A stretch of 9,489 bases of DNA from CAZSVI01 sp964610205 (GTDB lineage Bacteria; Bacillota; Clostridia; DSM-8532). The number at the start of each line of letters is the position of its first letter. Position 1 is the first letter of the stretch. A program made the translations under genes and the position numbers. Shown piece after piece: positions 1 through 5,335 of the stretch. A model generated the notes under the pieces. It was not told the DNA's origin. It saw only the letters and a program-made list of their open reading frames with translations, and did no database searches. The DNA lies in contig CAZSVI010000134.1 of the NCBI GenBank assembly GCA_964610205.1, positions 1 through 9,489 on the forward strand. The letters are read 5' to 3'.

Positions 1-35
1 AAATTCTGAATACTGAATTCTGGGTTCTGAATTCT
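1..35. repeat. Imperfect 14-nt tandem repeat at left edge
   Basis: Positions 8-21 (GAATACTGAATTCT) and 22-35 (GGGTTCTGAATTCT) match at 11 of 14 bases, and positions 1-7 (AAATTCT) look like the end of a further unit. The array may continue to the left of the window. It lies beyond the 3' end of the araC-type gene and is not coding as far as can be seen. Its origin and function are unknown. Confidence 0.5.
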
Positions 36-36
36 T

Positions 37-49
37 GCGGCTTTGCCGC
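37..49. other. Small GC-rich hairpin downstream of the araC-type gene
   Basis: GCGGC at 37-41 and GCCGC at 45-49 form a perfect 5-bp stem around a TTT loop. No run of T follows on either strand, so it is not a convincing intrinsic terminator. It may belong to the neighbouring repeat or weakly help 3'-end formation of the minus-strand araC gene, which stops at 84. Confidence 0.35.
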
Positions 50-83
50 GGTATGATTTTAATCTCGGCAGACGAGCTGCATG

Positions 84-950
84 TCAGTTTGCCTGTTTAA
101 TAAACGCCGAGGGGGTTATGTTTCTGTATTTTTTAAACAGGCGGCTGAAATAATTAACATTGTCGAAGCCACATGCCATGGCAGCCTCTGTAACGTTTAA
201 TCCTTTTTCCCTCATCACCTGTTCTGATTTTCTTATTCTAAGTTCATTCAGGTAATCTCCCGGCGGCATGCCTACAGCTTCCCGGAACAGTCTGCAAAAA
301 TGGAACCGGCTGATATTACATATGGCGGCAAGAGAATCTATGCTGATCTTCTGGGAATAGTACTGATCCATATACTCCAATACCTTGTTGAACCGCTCAA
401 GGTTTTTCATGCGTGTATTACATTCTCTTTTCGTTAAAACCTTCTGTACATGACTTCTCAGCAAAATGGTAAGAAGCTGAAAAATATACGCCTTAACTCC
501 CAGTTCAAAACCTGTTTCCTTGTTTTCGAGTTCTCCTATCAAATTTTTGATACAGTGTGTAATCTGCTTGTCTTTTTCCACTTTATTATTAAACAAAATC
601 CGGTTCTGATAAATAGGATTGATATATTTCGTTTCACAGCTATCAATATTTCTGCTTTTAAAAAAAGAAGTATCCACAATAAAGCAATAATATTCGGTGA
701 CAGGCGTAATGCTTTCCCCCTGATGCAGTTCATTGCTGTTTACTATTATTAAATCTCCTTTTTTCGCCTTAATCGGGACTGAGTTGCAATATACGACAGC
801 TTCTCCCTTCACAAAATAAAGAAATTCCAAAGTTTCATGCCAATGGCATATGAACCGCCCTGTGGTACGGTAAAGCAAATTCTTATGAAAAATAACAGGC
901 AGATTTCTGTCAATATGTGTCATATCTTCTCTAAGTTCACTGTCAATCAT
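84..950 (-). CDS. AraC family transcriptional regulator with N-terminal cupin
   Basis: This is a 288-residue, two-domain, cytoplasmic DNA-binding regulator of normal family length. Residues about 30-95 form an AraC-type cupin sensor, with the HWHETLEF segment at 36-43 and the glycine turn and ELHQGE at 74-79. Residues about 186-285 are the double helix-turn-helix domain: the first helix pair lies near 202-223, and the second ends in the family signature GFDNVNYFSRLFKKY (261-275). The ATG at 950 is preceded by AGAGGAAAG (955-963), a good ribosome binding site. The gene is divergent from the isomerase/oxidoreductase operon starting at 1067, so the natural inference is that it senses a sugar-like ligand and activates that operon, and perhaps itself. 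There is no signal peptide or membrane segment. The family is certain. The ligand and target are inferred. Confidence 0.93.
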   Translation of the reverse strand: MIDSELREDMTHIDRNLPVIFHKNLLYRTTGRFICHWHETLEFLYFVKGEAVVYCNSVPIKAKKGDLIIVNSNELHQGESITPVTEYYCFIVDTSFFKSRNIDSCETKYINPIYQNRILFNNKVEKDKQITHCIKNLIGELENKETGFELGVKAYIFQLLTILLRSHVQKVLTKRECNTRMKNLERFNKVLEYMDQYYSQKISIDSLAAICNISRFHFCRLFREAVGMPPGDYLNELRIRKSEQVMREKGLNVTEAAMACGFDNVNYFSRLFKKYRNITPSAFIKQAN

Positions 951-999
951 GTTACTTTCCTCTTTAACAGCAATATCGTGCTAATTATAAGCAAGTTAG

Positions 1000-1023
1000 T
1001 TAATGATTATTTTATACCATTAA
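1000..1023. promoter_or_regulatory. Candidate operator: inverted repeat TTAATG-N12-CATTAA
   Basis: Perfect 6-bp arms at 1000-1005 and 1018-1023 lie in the AT-rich space between the divergent regulator and the operon, and straddle a plausible -10 box for the regulator gene. A separate direct repeat, ATTATAA at 984-990 and 1027-1033 (43 bp apart, about four helical turns), flanks it. Either could be a binding site for the AraC-type protein. In DNA this AT-rich, chance matches are common, so this is only a candidate. Confidence 0.3.
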
Positions 1024-1039
1024 TCTATTATAAAGTAAA
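1011..1039 (-). promoter_or_regulatory. Candidate sigma-A promoter for the araC-type gene
   Basis: Reading the minus strand, TTTACT (1039-1034) is separated by 17 nt from TATAAA (1016-1011). These fit the -35 and -10 consensus at four of six and five of six positions. Transcription would begin near 1004 and give a leader of about 54 nt. No equally good promoter was found for the plus-strand operon in 951-1066, which would suit an operon that depends on an activator. Confidence 0.35.
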
Positions 1040-1066
1040 GTAATGTTTGAAAGGTTGTGGTGGATA

Positions 1067-1912
1067 ATGGGTTTTAAAATAGGCGTAATTATAGATTCAT
1101 TCCGGCTGGACATTCGTGAGGGAATACAAAAGGCCCGGGAAGTCGGTGCTTCCGGAATTCAGGTATATGCAACCAATGGCGCCATGGCCCCTGAAAACCT
1201 GACAGCAAAACAGAGGAAGGAATTCCTTGACCTGGTTGCCTCCAATGGCCTTGTCATTTCAGCTCTTTGCGGAGATTTGGGACATGGTTTTTCAAATAAG
1301 GAAAAGAATCCGGGTCTGATAGAAAAATCAAAACGGATTATGGATCTGGCCAGGGATTTGAATACAACAGTAGTAACCACCCATATCGGCGTTATTCCCG
1401 AAGATGATCGTCATCCCAGGTGGACCGTGCTTCAGGAAGCCTGCGGAGAACTTGCGGAATACGGGGATAATGTGGGGGCCAGTTTCGCGGTAGAAACAGG
1501 CCCTGAACGAGCGGATATTTTGAAACGTTTTTTGGACCGACTGGGTTCCAGAGGCGTCAAAGTTAATATGGATCCGGCTAATCTGATCATGGTTCATGGT
1601 GATGATCCGGTGCAGGCAGTTTATACTTTAAAAGATTATATAGTACATACCCATGCCAAGGACGGAATAATGCTGATGAAAAAAAATCCCGAAATAATCT
1701 ATGGGGAAATCGAAGAAGAGATAAAAACAGGAACCGCTTTCAGGGAAGTCCCATTGGGTGAAGGATCGGTTGACTTCCCCGCATACCTTGAAGCGCTTCA
1801 AGCTATCGGTTACAACGGTTTTCTGACGATAGAAAGGGAAGTCGGAGAGAATCCCGAAAGAGACATAAGGACGGCAGTGGATTTTTTAAATAAAATTATT
1901 GGAAAGCAGTGA
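1067..1912 (+). CDS. TIM-barrel sugar (phosphate) isomerase/epimerase
   Basis: This 281-residue protein belongs to the xylose-isomerase-like TIM-barrel (AP endonuclease family 2) group, whose members isomerise or epimerise sugars and keto-polyols with a divalent metal. The expected metal ligands are visible: E143 in AVETGPE, D169 in NMDPAN, H196 in the HTHAKDG strand (194-200) and E256 in LTIERE. I chose the ATG at 1067 because homologues begin near the KIGVIIDSF strand and GGTGG lies just upstream. An ATG at 1043 in the same frame would add eight residues but has no ribosome binding site. The gene opens a three-gene operon, with 10 nt separating it from the oxidoreductase gene. Its pairing with a Gfo/Idh/MocA enzyme suggests action on a keto-sugar or keto-inositol intermediate. 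The exact substrate is unknown. Confidence 0.87.
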   Translation: MGFKIGVIIDSFRLDIREGIQKAREVGASGIQVYATNGAMAPENLTAKQRKEFLDLVASNGLVISALCGDLGHGFSNKEKNPGLIEKSKRIMDLARDLNTTVVTTHIGVIPEDDRHPRWTVLQEACGELAEYGDNVGASFAVETGPERADILKRFLDRLGSRGVKVNMDPANLIMVHGDDPVQAVYTLKDYIVHTHAKDGIMLMKKNPEIIYGEIEEEIKTGTAFREVPLGEGSVDFPAYLEALQAIGYNGFLTIEREVGENPERDIRTAVDFLNKIIGKQ

Positions 1913-1922
1913 GGGGATTGAA

Positions 1923-2993
1923 ATGAAAAAAGTAAAAGTGGGGATTATTGGTTCAGGCGGCATCAGCCAGCTTCACATGGCAGGTTATAAGGCGCTTGAT
2001 AATGTTGAATTATACGCCGCTTGTGACATCAACCACAAAAGAGCCGAAGAATTCGGAGTGAAAAATGGAATCAGCCATATTTATGATGATTACAATGAAA
2101 TGCTTCAATTGAAAGAGCTGGATGCGGTAAGTGTTTGTACCTGTAACAGCAGCCATGCGCCTGCAACCATCACCGCACTTAAGGCCGGTAAGCATGTATT
2201 GTGTGAGAAGCCGATGGCCATGAATGCTGAGGAAGCCATTGCCATGGAAAAGGCGGCAAAGGAAAGCGGTAAGCTTCTTATGATTGGTTTTGTCAGAAGA
2301 TTTGGAAATGATGCAAAAATTCTTAAAGATTTTATTGAAGCCGATATGATGGGTGATATTTATTATGCCAAGGCATCGTACCTAAGAAGATGCGGGTTTC
2401 CAGGCGGCTGGTTCGGAGATAAAAGTCTGTCGGGCGGAGGACCCTTGATTGATCTTGGCGTACATGTTATCGATCTTGTCCGGTATCTTATGAACAAACC
2501 AAAAGCGGTATCTGTCTACGGAGCAGCTTTTAATAAACTGGGGGCAAGAAAAGAGATACGAAGAGACAGAGGCTATTTTTCAGTTGACAAAGGAGATAAA
2601 TTCGATGTTGAAGATCTGGCAACCGCTATGATCCGTTTTGATAATGGTTCGGTATTAATGGTGGAGACCAGTTTCAGCTTGAATATAAAGAACGATACGG
2701 GAAATGTGGAATTATTCGGTACCAAATCAGGTGCAAAGCTTGATCCAAAATTGGAATTCTATTCGGAAATGAACCGGTATCTTGTGGATGTGATTCCGGC
2801 ACATAATACAGCTTTGGATTTTAACGGGCTTTTTGAAAATGAAATCTCTCATTTCATAAAATGCATTACAGAAGGTATCGAATGCATAAGCCCGGCTTCA
2901 GAAGGTGTGGAACTGATGAAAATAATAGATGCTGTTTATACTTCCGCCAAAACCGGCAGAGAAGTTGTTTTAGGAAATGGAGGATTATTATGA
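1923..2993 (+). CDS. Gfo/Idh/MocA family NAD(P)-dependent oxidoreductase
   Basis: This is a 356-residue cytoplasmic dehydrogenase, the usual length for the family. The N-terminal Rossmann fold carries the dinucleotide loop GSGGIS at 10-15 and the family EKP motif at 95-97, whose lysine is catalytic in characterised members. The C-terminal domain carries the GGPLIDLGVHVIDL segment (172-185) with D177 and H181, the other usual catalytic positions. The start at 1923 follows GAGGGG with 6 nt spacing. An upstream in-frame ATG at 1899 overlaps the previous gene and is less likely. The family oxidises or reduces one hydroxyl of a sugar, inositol or glycoside. Here it sits between two TIM-barrel isomerases and overlaps the second by 4 nt (ATGA), which implies translational coupling and a shared pathway. 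Substrate and cofactor preference cannot be read from the sequence. Confidence 0.9.
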   Translation: MKKVKVGIIGSGGISQLHMAGYKALDNVELYAACDINHKRAEEFGVKNGISHIYDDYNEMLQLKELDAVSVCTCNSSHAPATITALKAGKHVLCEKPMAMNAEEAIAMEKAAKESGKLLMIGFVRRFGNDAKILKDFIEADMMGDIYYAKASYLRRCGFPGGWFGDKSLSGGGPLIDLGVHVIDLVRYLMNKPKAVSVYGAAFNKLGARKEIRRDRGYFSVDKGDKFDVEDLATAMIRFDNGSVLMVETSFSLNIKNDTGNVELFGTKSGAKLDPKLEFYSEMNRYLVDVIPAHNTALDFNGLFENEISHFIKCITEGIECISPASEGVELMKIIDAVYTSAKTGREVVLGNGGLL

Positions 2994-3862
2994 AAATTGG
3001 CGTAAGCAGTTATAGTTTTTCTAAGGCAATACTAAGCGGTGTCATGTCTGAATTGGATATTATTGAAAAGGCGGCGGAAATGGGTTTTAATGTGCTTGAA
3101 TTCTCCGGCCTTACCGTTCCTGAGGGAATGGATATGGAGAGTTATGCGTTGAAAGTAAAGGCGTTATGTGAAAAATCAGGAATTGAAATGGGCAATTATA
3201 CTATTGGTGCGGATTTTATAAATGGTTCGGGAGGCGACTGGGAAGCTGAGGCCGAAAGGCTTAAGGGAGAAGTCAGAATCGCCGGAATTCTGGGCGCTCC
3301 CGGAATACGACATGACGCAACCTGGGGGTTTAAGCCGGATTACAAAGGCTCCAGAGGGTTTGATGATGCGCTTCCGGTTCTGATTAAAGGCTGTCGGAAA
3401 GTAACAGAATATGCACAAAGCCTTGGCATTAAAACAATGGTTGAAAATCATGGCTTCTTCTGTCAGGACAGCGAACGTGTGGAAAAGCTGGTATGTGGAG
3501 TGAATCATTCTAATTTTGGAGTCCTTATTGATGTAGGTAACTTCCTGTGTGCGGATGAAGACCCGGCAAAAGCCGTTGGACGACTGATACCTTATGCATT
3601 CCATGTACATATGAAGGATTTTCATATTAAGCCGGGTAACGCGCCCAACCCCGGAGCAGGTTGGTTTTGTTCACGGGGAGGTAATTTCCTTAGAGGTTCT
3701 GTTATAGGTCATGGAGAAGTACCCTTGCTGCAGTGCCTGCGCATTATACAAAAGGCCGGATATGACCGAACATTATCCATTGAATTTGAAGGGATGGAAG
3801 ATGCTTTCACGGGTATTTCAATAGGGCTTGAAAACCTTAATAACCTGTTAAAAATATTGTAA
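2990..3862 (+). CDS. Second TIM-barrel sugar isomerase/epimerase
   Basis: This 290-residue protein is in the same xylose-isomerase-like barrel superfamily as the first gene of the operon but clearly divergent from it. It begins MKIGVSSYSFSK. Expected metal ligands are E152 in MVENHG, D181 in LIDVGN, H207 in HVHMKDFH and E265 in LSIEFE. A distinctive glycine- and proline-rich loop follows the histidine (about 214-242, containing NAPNPGAGWFCSRGG). The start at 2990 is fixed by GGAGG at 2979-2983 with 6 nt spacing, and by the ATGA overlap with the preceding stop. An in-frame start at 2861 lies inside the oxidoreductase gene and was rejected. Two different barrels around one dehydrogenase suggest consecutive steps on one carbon skeleton, for example epimerisation and keto-enol isomerisation or cleavage. 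That is inference. Confidence 0.87.
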   Translation: MKIGVSSYSFSKAILSGVMSELDIIEKAAEMGFNVLEFSGLTVPEGMDMESYALKVKALCEKSGIEMGNYTIGADFINGSGGDWEAEAERLKGEVRIAGILGAPGIRHDATWGFKPDYKGSRGFDDALPVLIKGCRKVTEYAQSLGIKTMVENHGFFCQDSERVEKLVCGVNHSNFGVLIDVGNFLCADEDPAKAVGRLIPYAFHVHMKDFHIKPGNAPNPGAGWFCSRGGNFLRGSVIGHGEVPLLQCLRIIQKAGYDRTLSIEFEGMEDAFTGISIGLENLNNLLKIL

Positions 3863-3896
3863 CAGCCGATGTAATTTCATTCCTTGGCGCAACGGG

Positions 3897-4490
3897 TTAA
3901 CGTACGGAGCGGTAAACACGCATACCCCCGCTCTTTATAATATCTTCAACATTATTAAAGACTTCTTCCATGATTTTTTTGAAGGTGGATCCTCCCTTAT
4001 TATGATACGCAACCAACCATAAGGAGCCTTCCGGATGCAGATGTGCAGCGGCTTCCCGGATAAGCCGTGTTACAACCTTTTTCCCTGCGGCAACAGGGGG
4101 ATTTGTAACAATATCCCAATATTTTTCCTCTGGAATACCGCTATATAAGTCGCTTTTTATAACATTTATCCAAAGGTTATTTCGTTCTGCGTTTTTTATT
4201 GAATATTCCACAGCTCTTTCATTGATATCTACCATTGTCAGAATCAACCGCGGATACAAGCTTTTAAGAAAAAGTCCTATGGCTCCGTAGCCACAGCCCG
4301 CGTCAAGAACGGTATCCCCTGAAGGCTTAAAATTTTCAATTAATAACCGTGAGGCTTTGTCAATATGATTTTCAAAGGAAAATACCCCGCTCACGGATTT
4401 TAATATCAGGGTTTTGTCTTTATATGACGCATTGAATTCCTTTTCCTTTATTTCTGAAGAAGGCTTTTCACTGTAATAAAAATCATTCAT
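3897..4490 (-). CDS. YbxB/RsmC-like class I SAM-dependent methyltransferase
   Basis: This 197-residue soluble methyltransferase resembles Bacillus YbxB and the catalytic half of 16S rRNA guanine-N2 methyltransferase RsmC. It begins MNDFYYSEKPSSE, close to the usual start of YbxB-type proteins. SAM motif I is VLDAGCGYG (61-69), the acidic ribose-binding residue is D88 in VDIN, and the NPP catalytic motif is at 130-132. The residues after it read VAAGK, where relatives commonly have an arginine (such as IRAGK), a change worth checking. I chose the ATG at 4490 because it matches homologues and AGGAAG lies 5 nt upstream. An in-frame ATG at 4517 after GGGGA is an alternative. The gene follows ecfT by 38 nt and probably shares its transcript. 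It likely methylates RNA, but the target is unproven. Confidence 0.83.
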   Translation of the reverse strand: MNDFYYSEKPSSEIKEKEFNASYKDKTLILKSVSGVFSFENHIDKASRLLIENFKPSGDTVLDAGCGYGAIGLFLKSLYPRLILTMVDINERAVEYSIKNAERNNLWINVIKSDLYSGIPEEKYWDIVTNPPVAAGKKVVTRLIREAAAHLHPEGSLWLVAYHNKGGSTFKKIMEEVFNNVEDIIKSGGMRVYRSVR

Positions 4491-4528
4491 TGGTTCTTCC
4501 TGTCCCATTTTTTTCATGTTAATCCCCG

Positions 4529-5332
4529 TTACAGTAAGAAAGTTGAAATAATGAACACAATCAGAAATATTAACAGGAATATATGGATATTCCTGTCCAG
4601 TCCGGTATAGGCAAGCTGCTTCATCCGGGTTCGTCCGATATCTCCCCTGTAGCACCTTGATTCCATAGCCGTCGCAAGCTCCTCCGCCCGCTTGAACGCA
4701 CTGACAAACAACGGAATCAGAACCGGAATGAAGCTCTTTGCTTTCTCCAGTATGTTACCGGTATCAAAATCGGCTCCCCGGGAAGCCTGAGCTTTGATAA
4801 TCCGATCGGTTTCTTCGAGTAATGTTGGTATAAACCGCAGAGCAATAGACATCATCATTGACATTTCGTGTACCGGAACTTTTATTTTTTTCAGAGGTTT
4901 CATCAGGTTTTCAATTCCATCAGTTAAAGAAATCGGCGTAGTTGTCAACGTCAGAACAGATCCTAATATGACAACAAGAGATAGACGTACAATTATTATT
5001 GTCGCATGAACTATACCTTCCAGAGTAATACTGACCTTTCCTGCAGACCATAAAACCGTAGTACCCGGATACATGAAAATATTGATGATTGAAGTAATCG
5101 CAAGAATAATAAGGAGCGGTCTGATCCCCCTTAGTGTAAAGGCAACAGGCACTTCACTGAGAACCAGAATTATCCCTGTTAAGGCAAGCATCATCACATA
5201 TCCGTATATGTTATTTGCCATAAATATCGCTATCACCAAAAGCATTGTCCAAATCATCTTCGTTCTTGGATCGGCACGATGCAATATTGATCTTCCAGGT
5301 ATATACTGACCCATTGTTATGTTCTTTAACAT
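4529..5332 (-). CDS. ecfT: ECF transporter transmembrane component EcfT
   Basis: This 267-residue integral membrane protein is the coupler of an energy-coupling factor importer. It joins the ATPases to an exchangeable substrate-binding S component. Hydrophobic spans are visible near residues 25-59, 68-88, 108-130, about 200-213 and 248-266. The two cytoplasmic coupling motifs are AQASRGADF (S184-R185-G186) and AMESRCYRG (S225-R226-C227). The second has Cys where many family members have Gly in the Ala-Arg-Gly motif. The C-terminal GRTRMKQL stretch (233-240) is also typical. The ATG at 5332 lies 3 nt after the ATPase stop, and its GAGG ribosome binding site overlaps the end of that gene, so translation is probably coupled. 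No S component is nearby, which fits a module shared by several vitamin or metal transporters. Confidence 0.95.
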   Translation of the reverse strand: MLKNITMGQYIPGRSILHRADPRTKMIWTMLLVIAIFMANNIYGYVMMLALTGIILVLSEVPVAFTLRGIRPLLIILAITSIINIFMYPGTTVLWSAGKVSITLEGIVHATIIIVRLSLVVILGSVLTLTTTPISLTDGIENLMKPLKKIKVPVHEMSMMMSIALRFIPTLLEETDRIIKAQASRGADFDTGNILEKAKSFIPVLIPLFVSAFKRAEELATAMESRCYRGDIGRTRMKQLAYTGLDRNIHIFLLIFLIVFIISTFLL

Positions 5333-5335
5333 AAA

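Noticed and set aside
37..49. Hairpin at 37-49 as an intrinsic terminator of the araC-type gene
   Set aside because: The stem is only 5 bp and no T run follows on either strand.
837..1043. Plus-strand 68-codon open frame overlapping the start of the araC-type gene
   Set aside because: It overlaps the regulator's coding region antisense, has no recognisable product, and runs through the AT-rich control region.
1043..1066. Upstream ATG at 1043 as the start of the first isomerase
   Set aside because: It has no ribosome binding site, and the added residues (MFERLWWI) do not belong to the family's usual N-terminus. The ATG at 1067 sits directly before the first barrel strand.
2861..2989. N-terminal extension of the second isomerase beginning at 2861
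   Set aside because: It lies wholly inside the oxidoreductase gene and encodes a Cys/Arg-rich out-of-frame shadow. The GGAGG site and ATGA overlap fix the start at 2990.
1067..3862. Assignment of the cassette as a known C-glycoside deglycosylase system (DgpA/DgpB/DgpC type)
   Set aside because: Family types are compatible for the dehydrogenase and one barrel, but no small DgpB/CarB-like partner is present and substrate cannot be deduced. It is kept only as one possible pathway analogy.
4491..4655. Long N-terminal extension of the methyltransferase reaching into ecfT
   Set aside because: The extra residues overlap the end of ecfT and do not resemble the family. Homology starts at MNDFYYSEKP, which has its own AGGAAG site.
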